From contig JAWQUS010000030.1 of the NCBI GenBank assembly GCA_036365455.1, positions 17,628,001 through 17,692,000 on the forward strand: a stretch of 64,000 nucleotides of DNA, written 5' to 3'. Below the pieces are notes generated by a model. It was not told the origin of the DNA. It did no database searches and saw nothing but the letters and a program-made list of their open reading frames with translations. A program made the translations under genes and the position numbers. The stretch comes from Macrosoma leucophasiata (Eukaryota; Arthropoda; Insecta; Lepidoptera; Hedylidae). Below, in pieces: positions 20,071 through 30,534 of this stretch (the stretch's first letter is position 1; the number at the start of each line of letters is the position of its first letter).

Positions 20071-21810
20071 TGCTGTTGTTTCTCTTAGTTTTTTGTTAAT
20101 GATTTTGGAAAAAACGCAACAGGTATACATATATTATAAAATATATTTTTAGCATCTGTTTGCATTTTCAGGTGATTTTTTTTTTGTTTAGCATTGTTGT
20201 GATTTGAAAGTCGATGAAACAAAAACGTAACAGTGAAAAGAGACAGACACATAGTACTTTCATAAAATGGGAGAAAATGAAATAGGAAACATTATACAGT
20301 GTCTTGAATCACAAAAATATTAGGTATTTGGTAGGTCTGAGAATAAACTTTTTTTTACTGGTGATAGAGCTGAAGTATTTTTAATTAATATTTTTTTATC
20401 TTTCACAGCCAGCAACTCTTATTTGCGGCCGACTTCATTTGGCTCCCGTATATCATAAAAATGAGAAAAAGAAATAGTTTTAATTTGATATGTCGGAGAA
20501 AGAACGTTAATCTCGACATCATCATTAGTGGTTATGCGTTTAGTGGGCGTCTTGAGGGTTAAATGCTAGCACAAAACAATAAGTCATTATTATCAGTCAA
20601 ATTTAATCACTTTAACAGAATATCACTGCTTAACTTTACACTCAAAACTCTTTGATATAATTACACTTTTAAACTTTTAAGTACAACGAGCAGCGGGTTC
20701 GCGACACCGATCTTATTTCGCCAATCAAATAGTACTCCACTGTCCAACCAAAGAATGATCCACCTCGATCAACAACGACACATTTTATAACCTCCGTTAA
20801 CGGCGATCTGTCAGATGGCGCCTCGACCCCGCTCGAGGCCTACCCTCAACTCGGTAATGTACTTTTATAATACAATTACTCTTTAAATGAAATAATGATT
20901 TTAAACGATAACAAAATCTAACAAATCAAATTAACTTAAAATAATATTTTTAGCAAGGTATTTCTATAGCCTAGTACTTTACAGAACCAACAATAAACTT
21001 CTTGCTCCGACATATAAATAATACATGTACGTTATAGACACGTTAAGAGTTATCGGGGCGGAACGAATTTTTTTAGAGTCTTAATACATATTGCCGTGAG
21101 ATGAACAATATTTTATTAAAAAAAAATTTTTAAAAAAAAATCCCAAAAAAATATAAAAAAATACTTACAACCAAATTTTGAATTTTGATTGGCAACCTAG
21201 TGGATATAATATATACTCTAGATTACAAATACGTATAAAAATTTGGTATAAAGGTTATATAGATACGTATAAAGGTTTGCAGCATGTCTGGATGGACGAA
21301 ATGATTCTGCAGTGGGACCTATTAGTGGTCCAAGATCTTATAAAAGCCTATAAATTTATAGGAATAAAGTTCTTAGTGGGTAATTAAATTCACAGACAAT
21401 CATTAACATAAAAGAATAGGGATGATGACTATTTTTTTTTAATTGTAATTTCATAAAGTTTAGGAAAAATAAATAAATATTGTCTTTGAAACGTCTACTC
21501 AATAGCTAATAATTTTAAAGATATACCGATACAAAACATTGCAAGTTGTGAAACGACTCAAAACGGCTCATACAAAATGATACTCTATTCTTAGAGTTAA
21601 AACTTGTGAATTGGATGGTGAAATCAAAACATTTAAAAATATCTTCGTCAATACTGCGTTTTTGTAAAAACATTCTTATTAAAATTTGTTGGATATCGTT
21701 TATAGAATGTAAAATTGAAATTATTTTTTATTTAAACTTAACTTTTATGTGCACGAATATTCGACACTTTTAAGTTCTTCTATCTCATACGATTCAACTC
21801 GAATTTTCAT
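20070..21810. other. AT-rich intron sequence, nothing recognised
   Basis: No matched repeat and no exon-like segment. A 69-codon frame at 21178 has no motif. Confidence 0.45.
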
Positions 21811-21814
21811 AATT

Positions 21815-22435
21815 TTTAGGGTTTCGTACCTTAAAAGGAAAAAAGGACCCTTATAGGATCACTCGTGCGTCTGTCTGTCTGTCTGTCCGTCTGTCACAGC
21901 CAATTTGTTCCGAAACTACTCTACCGATTGAGTTGAAATTTGATGAATATATGTAAATTGGTGACCCAAAGATGAACACGTCAAGTAAAATAATATATTT
22001 TAAACAGGGAGGCCACTTTCGGGGGGTAAATCAGAAAATTAAAAAAAAAAATCGTAAACTGTGTCTTGTGACATATCAAATGAAAGAGGTTGTTGTCAGC
22101 ATCTCAGATGTATATTTTTTATAATTTTTGCATTAACAAATTTGAAGTTATTTAAGAAAAACGACGAAAATTGACCATTTCCCTATCACCGAAACTGAAC
22201 TTAAAATTTTGAAAAAATGTGGAAAATAGTTCTTTGCCTATAGATTACTGGAAAACCTATAAGAAGTTTGACTATTCAAATTAAATCGAAAATTCTTAAT
22301 AATATAACCCCCCCGGCCGATACCACCGTAACCGCTATGTCCCTGCATTTTAAATCTGTAATATTTTCGAAAATATTTATTTAAATTACGGAACCCTCAC
22401 CACGCGAGTCGAACTCGCACTTGTCCGGTTTTTTG
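21815..22435. repeat. interspersed repeat with GTCTGTCTGTCTGTCTGTCC
   Basis: Begins GGGTTTCGTACCTTAAAAGG, has a (GTCT)n block at 21871-21893 and ends GCGAGTCGAACTCGCACTTG-TCCGGTTTTTT. Parts of the ends recur at 18380-18418, 30976-31025 and 32690-32725. A common lepidopteran repeat of uncertain class. Confidence 0.6.
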
Positions 22436-23131
22436 TATCATTATATCTCATTTGCAAGTCGCTTTTATGTGATATGATACAAAGTATTTGAATCATACCT
22501 AGTCATCATCCCTATTGGAACTTGAATACTAAACGAGCTTAGAAGATTTCTTTAATTTTTGTTGGTACACGTCCCAATTCTTTTAGATGGAAAATAATTG
22601 TTGACATTAACTAACAAAATAATTTATTTTATTACTGTCAAAATTTAGTGCTTGCTATTAAAAACCCTAAAAGATTTTGAAAAAAAGGATCCATGATTCC
22701 TTTTTCCGAAATCTACTTACACATTTCGCTTTTCTTCGATTTAAATATAATCACTACATGCTTTATTTCATTTTCAAGTTGGCTGTAATGATATTTGAGT
22801 ACTTAATATTTTCGTGATATCTTCTACATTCGTGTACAATAAAGGTCTCAAGGTGTAAACTCAATAACTAATTATACATATTCAAAGTTTGAATTATACA
22901 GCTACTAAGTTCAAACGATGTTTCCCATTTACATACGCACACGTGTGAAATTTGAAAGTTATTCTTAGAACGGAAGATAGCGACGGATAACTTTGTTGGT
23001 AATATCTTTAGGATTATTTGTAAACTCATCGCGTCTATTAATAATGACACGACGATATTTTTTCATATTTTCAGCGATGTTATTTACTTCTTTTCAAGTT
23101 TAAGTGTTCTTTTAAAGATCTTTATTAATTA

Positions 23132-23383
23132 CAGTACCCAGCAAGGCATATTGCACATCGAGCCTTTGAAAGTGACAATCGGCTAGTTTCGACTTCGTAA
23201 AGCGTTATCTCTGCAACACACTGTCTACGTAAGCACTGATAGACTGATAATGGTCAAAGGTTGATCAAAATGGTGGACAAACGTCATATTGGTAAGGTGC
23301 GAAAAAGATAACGCTCTACACACCCGAAATAAGCCGAAGTCTCCTTCCTGAGGTCGACGTACTTTATTTCTTGTTGGATACTG
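23132..23383. mobile_element. TA-flanked MITE, copy 1
   Basis: Starts CAGTACCCAGCAAGG and ends with the complement of CAGTATCCAACAAG, with TA on each side as in Tc1/mariner insertions. 252 bp, non-coding. Internal subterminal arms share a CACATCGAGCC-type block. Confidence 0.75.
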
Positions 23384-23577
23384 TATATGAATTCTTGCGT
23401 TTCTTGTGTCACGACTTTTTTAACTCGGTTTGAAACTCCAAGACATAAGCACCATTAATATTTCAACCTATCAGATAGATAGATATATGTAGCTTTCAGG
23501 TAGATGTTTGTAGGTTACAGTATTCACTTACTATAATTTTTTTCATAGCTTATTGAAATCTCTATTAAGAAAACTAG

Positions 23578-23882
23578 TTTTTTTTTTATGTTTAGCAAGT
23601 GGCAAACAAGCATGTAGCTCACATTGATGATAAGTGATGACTGCAGCGTATAGACACCCACAGAAAAACCAGAGGTCAAAATGCAGATGCGTTACCACTT
23701 CTGAGGCCTAAGGTGTTATGCCTCTGTACCGGGAATTACAGTACACATTACATTACAGCCTTACATTACCACCTGACCGGAACACGATAGTGCTGAACAC
23801 TACCATTTAGCGGCTAGTATATATTAGGTAATGCGATGGTGCCTACGCCCGTGAGCTCCGTCACTAGAGCTCTACCACAGTA
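23578..23882 (-). mobile_element. SINE-A copy ending 60 bp before an exon
   Basis: Near full length with a small duplication (TACACATTACATTACAGCCT region). Its 5' end lies about 60 bp upstream of the exon at 23942, inside the expected branch-point zone. Confidence 0.82.
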
Positions 23883-23941
23883 AATATAAAGATCAGCATT
23901 GAAGCATTTGCTCAGCTTTTCAACTGTCAACAATTTTGCAG

Positions 23942-24085
23942 GCTTTAGCAGTAGCGAGACAGCTTGGAGCGACGACCTACGTGGAGACATCTGCCAGGGC
24001 GTCCGCTAAAGGCGTGAAGGATGCCTTCGAAGTTGCAGCACTCGCGGCATTGGGGAAGTTAAACAAACAACAAATTAAGCAGCAG
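23942..24085 (+). CDS. Rnd-like Rho GTPase, exon with the SAR/G5 motif
   Basis: 48 codons between TTTTGCAG and GTATGT. It encodes ALAVARQLGATTYVETSARA, then SAKGVKDAFEVAALAALGKL and NKQQIKQQ. ETSAR takes the place of the Rho G5 motif (ECSAL), and GATTYVE matches the Rnd segment GAATYIE. After the last helix (EVAALAAL) the sequence turns basic and glutamine-rich, the start of the variable tail. Phase 0 on both sides. Confidence 0.88.
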
Positions 24086-24737
24086 GTATGTTTTAACAAT
24101 GAAGAACCGATTGAAAGCGACATAGCAGATGGTTAAGGATTCTTCTCTAGTCCTTAAGACAACAGGTCAGATCCTAAAATATTAGATAATTACAACATAT
24201 AAACTCTATAATAATATAACAATAGCAACCCTTGAAACGTCCCACTGCAAGGCACGAGTATCTCCCCTTTTTGGGGGAGGGAGGCCATAAACTCTATATC
24301 AATAAATAATTGATTTTGTGTTAGTGGTATTTGCAAGAAAACAAAATAATAGTTAAAAATATAACTTTCACATCTGTGATCCCACGAAGGAAACCTTCAA
24401 AGTGCACAATCAAAATCAAAGTCGAATTCATTTACCATATTACATTCAGAACAATATAGCAGTTTCTTTCACATTATTTTATTTGGCCTATGCTTTTTTA
24501 TTATGCGTATTTCGTTAATGCTGACCAAATATAAGTTCTGATAACGTAACTTTTAATGTGATACCTGGAGCAGTTGACAGAGGGATACGGCCCGGATAAC
24601 AAACTCCGTGGGTGTCTCTGTTCTAAATTTTCTCTATTGTATAAGTCTCAAATGTAATAGTCATACAATAATATAATTAATTTGAGTTTACAATAAATAT
24701 TAAATGTGTTCTAATCTTACTATTCTCTCCGCTACAG
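24086..24737 (+). other. last intron, with Element D fragment
   Basis: GTATGT to GCTACAG, 652 bp. It holds a ~70 bp Element D piece at 24216-24286 (CCCACTGCAAGGCACGAG). Confidence 0.8.
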
Positions 24738-24818
24738 AAACAAGTCGGCCGCAGCAAAAGCAAGCGTGACCTCAAAGCCGAACTGAAGGGACGGGCGAAG
24801 AGCTGTTGTGTCATGTGA
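24738..24818 (+). CDS. Rnd-like Rho GTPase, last exon with CAAX box
   Basis: 27 codons: KQVGRSKSKRDLKAELKGRA, then KSCCVM and TGA. The polybasic stretch followed by C-C-V-M is a prenylation signal. Methionine at the last position favours farnesyl transfer, as in Rnd proteins, which end in KAKSC-x-V-M-type sequences. This tail strongly supports membrane anchoring. Confidence 0.9.
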   Translation, partial: KQVGRSKSKRDLKAELKGRAKSCCVM

Positions 24819-24935
24819 TCCGTAGCCGGCCACCCTTCCCGGTGGCCGCATGACTGTTAGGCGACCACCGCCCTTCCAGAACATTCTACAACCTTCCCGA
24901 AATCTAAATAAAGATTTCCTTTGGAAATGTTCAAA
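24819..24935 (+). terminator. 3' UTR and poly(A) signal of the Rnd-like gene
   Basis: AATAAA at 24907-24912, 89 bases after the stop, followed by a GT-rich stretch. Later weaker signals could also be used. Confidence 0.65.
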
Positions 24936-25515
24936 AGTTTGGGACTAAACGTCGCGCCTTGTGGAACGCCGTTTCCAAAATAATAATATTGCTCTTAGGA
25001 ATGCGAAGAAATAAATTTCTTTGAAGCGCCCGCTCGGTATACATAAATGCACGTAAAATTGTTTAGATTAATGAGACTAAAGTAACTAAATTTGAGTTCA
25101 CGAGTGATACCGAGATACTCGAAAGTCTTATCGAAGTTTGAATGTAATATAAACTTTAGATTTATTGGGACAAAGTTCGTTTTACAAATGAAAGTATTGT
25201 AAGATTTTATTGTGGTAATAAAAATGTATCATTAAAACAAAGGTGCAATGTAACGATAACCCCCAGGGTTTTGAGCGTGAGAAGCCTGTGATAATGTAAA
25301 AAATAGGAATTCGCGTAATGGGGTAGGGATGTTGAAAGATTGAAATTTAGAGGCAATAGCTAGACGCTCATTTTCCACCTCCGTTATATCGTAAATCATT
25401 AAATAAATTAGTCGTTAAGACGGTATTTACAGCGTATACTTTAATTAAAAATGTAAGGATGATATTGAGTAGTGAAAAAAAATATGTGTTTTCATCATAG
25501 TAAGTATAAAAGAAA
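24936..25515. other. gene 3' flank, nothing recognised
   Basis: AT-rich, without repeats that I could match. It could be part of a longer alternative 3' UTR. Confidence 0.4.
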
Positions 25516-25519
25516 CTTA

Positions 25520-25670
25520 ATTGTTTTATATTTATTTCGCATTAACACATGCTTGTAAAATATATTTTATTTAAAGAAAAATGGAAAGAAAGTTAAATTT
25601 TTCTTTCCATTTTTCTTTAAATAAAATATATTTCACAAGCATGTGTTAATGCGAAATAATATAAAACAAT
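25520..25670. repeat. tRNA-foldback element, copy 2, core-deleted palindrome
   Basis: A ~150 bp near-perfect palindrome whose centre (GGAAAGAAA-GTTAAATT-TTTCTTTCC) lacks the tRNA-derived core present in copy 3. The outer arms carry GCATTAACACATGCTTGT. Confidence 0.88.
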
Positions 25671-25834
25671 TATTAAGGGTAAAAGCGACTTCTTTACGAT
25701 ATTCAATAAACTGCAAAGTCTATTATATCGGTTGCCTAACTAGCATGGTTGGCAACAGATAGCGCTGCTGCTACCATAAAGCAATGCAATAGATGTGAAG
25801 GAAAGATTTGACAAATCGGGCAGGACTTCAGTAG

Positions 25835-25910
25835 CTCAATTGGAAGAGCGGCTGGACTAGATTCCCAGTAGGCCGCGAGTTCGAGTCTCGCCTGAAGTCA
25901 AATTTTTCTT
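25835..25910 (+). tRNA. tRNA-like sequence, second copy
   Basis: Same as 7054-7128 apart from single-base differences. Here the acceptor ACTTCAG/CTGAAGT pairs fully. It is preceded by the same leader (GCTGCTGCTACCATAAAGCA). The anticodon arm is again irregular. Confidence 0.5.
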
Positions 25911-25929
25911 TCCATTTTTCTTCAAGTAA

Positions 25930-26380
25930 AATATAAAAGTAACTTTTATGGTTTTCTATTACTCGTGATGGCATTGTAAATAGTAAATAAGTGTTTTAAT
26001 TTCCGTGGTAGGACCAAATGTGCTAGATTTTGGGAGAGTCTGAGGATTGATTAAGTATATAGTTGAATTTTACTGAATAAGTATCGATGTTTTCCTTTGT
26101 GATATAAATACGTAATGTATTAAATTAAAATAAAAAAAAATATGCACAATGATGGACAATACTACTGAATTGAACAGAGGTCCATTCGCTGTTAGTTCCA
26201 CGTCCATGTTTGCTATGATTAGATAGATTTTGTACATTTACTGAATTTAACATAGCTTGTGGCACTGGTGAATTGGTTGTCGTTTTTCACACAGCTAGCA
26301 AAAAGTTGATAGGAAATAATCATTTTTATATAATTACTGTTGCATGTGATGTTGTTGTACTGTCGTTAAATAGATATTTT
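25930..26380. other. AT-rich spacer, nothing recognised
   Basis: No supported feature. Confidence 0.45.
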
Positions 26381-26385
26381 ATAAT

Positions 26386-26665
26386 TTTTTTTTATGTAAT
26401 GGAAGTGGTAAACAAGCATGCAGTTCACATTGATGTTAAGTGATGACTGCAGCCTATAGACACCCACACAAAGACCAAGGTCAAAATGCAGATGCGTTAC
26501 CACTCCTGAGGCCTAAGGTGTTATGCCTCTCTGCCGGAAATTACAGGGCCGTACATTACCACCTGACCGGAACACGATAGTGTTGAACACTACCATTTAG
26601 CGGCAAGTATATTAGGTAATGCGGTGGTGCCTACGCCCGCGATCTCCGTCACTGGAGCTCTACCA
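26386..26665 (-). mobile_element. SINE-A copy, near full length
   Basis: Poly(T) to GGAGCTCTACCA; the last few 5' bases are missing. Confidence 0.87.
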
Positions 26666-27332
26666 ATACATAATTTGAACACGATTAACTGTACTTGTAT
26701 AAAATTAACAGAATTCAAGTTTACAATTAAGATTTGTTTGTTGATTTTAATTAGTAACACACTGTAAATGCTAGATACACCAACATTCAAACAAAAGAAT
26801 CGAGCTTGTTGGAAAGTTCATGATGTTTTAAATGTTCCCAAATTGAAAAGAATACTCTATTATAATATGAAAATTATCCAAACCACACATCAGTCCAATT
26901 TCGCGTCTCAATCTGCAAGGATTAAAAAAATGTTGATACAGATTTTGCAACACACTCTGCCTACCCCACTACCCCATAGGGGACTTGGCGTGAACATATA
27001 TACAGTACAATGTTTGCAATAGTAGAGGCTATTTAATTGTTTTTAATTAAATCGTGATCAAAGCCCTGAACGTATAAAATTATGAACTTAAAATATTTTT
27101 ATTAAACGACAGAATGTAAAGATTTAACTGCTAATAAATTGAAAATATTTATATAAAACTTGGGACTTGAAACTTTAATTAAAACGTTCAAATAGATCTT
27201 AAAATGAAATAAAATCGTTTGTTAAAGTAAACATGTATTTAAAAATAAAACAAAAAAAATACGTTTTTGTACAATAATATGAATTTTTGAATTGATTACT
27301 ACAACCTGTTTTATTTTTATTTTATCAATTCA
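26666..27332. other. AT-rich spacer, nothing recognised
   Basis: An 84-codon frame at 26768 has no motif. CTCTGCCTACCCC-ACTACCCCATAGG near 26955 is a scrap of a SINE-C/LINE tail. Confidence 0.4.
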
Positions 27333-27620
27333 TTTTTTTTTAATGTTATGGAAGTGGCAAACAAGCATGCAGTTCAGATTTATGTTAAGTGATGACTGCA
27401 GCCTATAGACACCCACACAACGACCAGAGGTCAAAATGCAGATGCGTTGCCACTCCTGAGGCCTAAGCTGTTATGCCTCTGTGCCAGAAATTACAGGGCC
27501 GTACATTACCACCTGACCGGAACACGATAGTGCTGAACACTACCATTTAGCGGCAAGTATATTAAGTAATGCGGTGGTGCCGACGCCCGCGAGCTCCGTC
27601 ACTGGAGCTCTACCACCAGT
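27333..27620 (-). mobile_element. SINE-A copy, full length
   Basis: Poly(T) to CTCTACCACCAGT. Confidence 0.88.
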
Positions 27621-28190
27621 GAAAATTAGTGAATTAGTTTTAAATTCGTGTTTTCTAGTTTTTTTTAAACTTTAATTTATTTTAAACTTTTGTGTTTTTT
27701 TTATATTTTTTTAGAATTATTGTATTGTCATCGGTCCTTGAGACGAGTGTAAAGTTTCAAGTTGAACTCACTTCTAGAAACGGATGAAAATAAATATATA
27801 CATACATACATACATAGATACATCCCAAGCTTATAAAAGCGTATTAAAAACGATTACTTTGATTGTTAGTTTATATAAAATTTGCAGATTGAATCGCAAA
27901 TATATAATTTATTCAAATTAAGTACATTTAAAATAATAAATATTTAATTACTATAATTTAAAATTGTTTATCGTGTTATAAGTCTATATCAAGCTTTAAA
28001 TTCAATGTTAGCTTTAATTACAGATTAAAAGTTATTATTGTATTCAACTATTTCAAATAAATATATATTTATATATCCTTTCACATCAGTTAGGTCTGTG
28101 TTTAATTTAACGATATTTCGACAACCTTTAGTTACTAACTGTTTAATTACCAAATCCCGTTCTTAATTTATATCTAAAATATTATTTTTT

Positions 28191-28325
28191 TATTTTAAAG
28201 TAAAATGGAAAGAAAAATTTGACTTCAGGCGAGACTCGAACTCGCGGCCTACTGAGATTCCCAGTAGGCCGCGAGTTCGAGTCTCGCCTGAAGTCAAATT
28301 TTTCTTTCCATTTTACTTTAAAATA
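28191..28325. mobile_element. tRNA-foldback element, copy 3, perfect hairpin
   Basis: 64 bp arms (28191-28254 and 28262-28325) without mismatch around a 7-base loop, AGATTCC. Each arm contains the 3' half of the tRNA-like sequence (T arm GCGAGTTCGAGTCTCGC and acceptor strand CTGAAGT). The right flank GCATGTGTTAATGCGAAATA is the common outer arm; its left partner is absent. Confidence 0.92.
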
Positions 28326-28369
28326 AAATATATTTCACAAGCATGTGTTAATGCGAAATAATATGAAAC

Positions 28370-29030
28370 TAAAATATTATTGTACATATCAATTTAAGAT
28401 TTTTTAAAAATCTAATTCAACATTTATTTATATTTATTCGGTATTATTTTCCTATTAAAGGATTTTTTCAAAAAGAAACGATAATATAAAGATTTAAAAG
28501 TCCCTATCTTTTATTCAAAATGTATTATGTAGAAAAGTTGAATTAGATTTATTTGTTACTAACTACTTACCGTTGAACAAATCGGGCTAGTTTAAAAAAT
28601 ACACTACCCATTATAAATTAACAAGAAGATAAGAAATACAACGATTTTACATTCTTTAAATTAAATAAAAAACTTGTTATTAGGTACCTGTCCACGAACG
28701 TAATAATTTTTGTTTTTTTTGAACACCGCATTCAGCGACTTTCGTATATTTTTGGATGGGTCAGGATTTAAATAATTATAATATATTTTTTTTTATCTAG
28801 ACGGTTATTTAATTAAGGCCCTTTGAATGTTGTTTGTAGACTATTGAATATAGCGTTCAATGTTTTTTGAAAATGTTGTTTTATTTATACCTTTATACTG
28901 TTTTTGACAACGTGTAAAACAATGAAGAAATAATATTTAAGTGTATTAATAAATATCGTAGCCACAATCAAATGGCGAACTATCGACATCCACAGCGCTG
29001 TATTTATTTTCCATGAAATTTTTATTTATT
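28370..29030. other. AT-rich spacer, nothing recognised
   Basis: No supported feature. Confidence 0.45.
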
Positions 29031-29039
29031 AGTTCAATG

Positions 29040-29310
29040 TGAAAAAATTGTACAATTTCAAACTCAAAAATTCATTTAATCACTTGGAAATAAAATAATT
29101 TGCTTGTGATAGGTCAAATTACAAATATAAAATTAAAGCGAACAACTGATACGTTGATTCAAGGCTGATTGGTCTGTGGTTGATTCATATGTCAAAGTAA
29201 ACAAAATAAAATAAATAATGGTCCAAAAATACTTAATAATAAAATTAGGTATTAACAGAATGTTCCATACTCTCTTTTACAAACGGCAAGAACAGACTAA
29301 ACAAAAAAAA
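29040..29310 (-). repeat. non-LTR 3' UTR, second copy of the 11130 repeat
   Basis: Complement of 11240-11500, including AACAGAATGTTCCATACTCT and CTTGTGATAGG blocks. A relative is at 37560-37830. Confidence 0.65.
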
Positions 29311-29454
29311 TATACAACCCTTAATTAAAGACGGAGTTGCTCAAAGTCATACCAGCGATGTCGCGTCGGCGCGGCGAGAAGTAATTAATAATAGCAGTGG
29401 CGTCAAAACAGGGCTGTCACTTAAAACTTTCGAGCAAAACTTTGACATCGATTT

Positions 29455-29560
29455 TTTATTTATTCTTTATTGCCACAGTATAATTATCGGAACAAATGGC
29501 GGACTTAACGCTAAAAGCATTCTCTACCAGTCAACCATTGGTAGTATGGAAAGGAAAATA
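29455..29560 (-). repeat. LINE 3' end fragment (GGCGGACTTAACGC type)
   Basis: Shares GGCGGACTTAACGC and TCTCTACCAGTCAACC with the insert at 18762-18866, and on the other strand with 34410-34490, which ends in (TAAA)n. Confidence 0.6.
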
Positions 29561-29569
29561 GTGAGCGGC

Positions 29570-30250
29570 ATTTGTAAAAAAAATTTGAAATGCTTGTAAT
29601 GAAACAAAAATGTTTACACTAATAATAATTTCAAACACATAGTATACATAATTTCCTTAACTATAACTTTTAAAATTGCTTAATCACAAGTAGCACCACT
29701 ATACATAGTAGTGCAATGTACCTATATAAAACAATATGGAAACAATATACACCTTAGGATTTATTTCTTCATTATTCTACACGTTGTATTATCCGTAGCG
29801 GATCAAAAGGTGGCAAGCTACGGGGACTTAAATCCCTCCCTACAAATAAATAGATACATCTACCAAGAAAATTTCATTTTAATTTGATGATGGCACAAAC
29901 AAACGTGCCGTTGGATGTTACCTAAGCGAATACTACAGCCTATAGACATTTACACAAAAACCCATACATTTAACTCCGTAGAGAAATAAATATTTCGAAA
30001 TGAAAATTACATACAGTAGAGGTCGCGCCAGGTAAAAAGAACGCTAGCGGTCAAGCTGCGCGTCATGTGTTTTTATTTCAATTTATGTTATTCTATGTAA
30101 TGTAGTTTTCAATCTGCCTACCAATACACGAAACCGCAAGCGAAAGCTAGATCAAAAATAAACCAATAGGGCTAGTATTTTCGTGCGCGAGTGTACCGAT
30201 GCGCGAACACATCCCTTCTACTTTCTTCCAGCGTTCTTTTTACGTGGCGC
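29570..30250. other. AT-rich spacer, mostly unrecognised
   Basis: Only a worn SINE-A scrap near 29905-29970 (CTACAGCCTATAGACATTTA). Confidence 0.4.
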
Positions 30251-30256
30251 GACCTA

Positions 30257-30502
30257 TACTCAACAATTAATATTGCACATCGAGCCTGCGAAAGAGAAGA
30301 TCGGCTCGTTTCGACTTCGTTCGTTTTCTCGGTTGCACACTGCCCACATAAGCACTGACAGTCCGGTATTGGTCAAAACTTGATCAAAATGGTCGATAAA
30401 CGTCAAATAGGTACGGTGCGAAAGAGATAACGCTCTACAGATCCGAAATAAGCCGAAGTCTCCTTCCTAGGCTCGATGTGCAATATTTATTGTTGAGCAC
30501 TG
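30257..30502. mobile_element. TA-flanked MITE, copy 2
   Basis: Same inner blocks as 23132-23383 (CACATCGAGCC, TTTCGACTTCGT, GATAACGCTCTACA). The right end GAGCACTG-TA is intact; the left end has lost about three bases. Confidence 0.75.
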
Positions 30503-30534
30503 TATTTCTAAAAGATTGCAATTTGTCAAGGGAG

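Larger units (their letters stand above)
15240..23941 (+). other. 8.7 kb intron packed with repeats
   Basis: From GTGAGT (15240) to CAATTTTGCAG (23941). It contains Element D, two SINE-H, SINE-C with nested SINE-A, three more SINE-A copies, a ~780 bp foldback and a TA-flanked MITE. The flanking exons join in phase 0 and the protein alignment continues without a gap. Confidence 0.8.
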
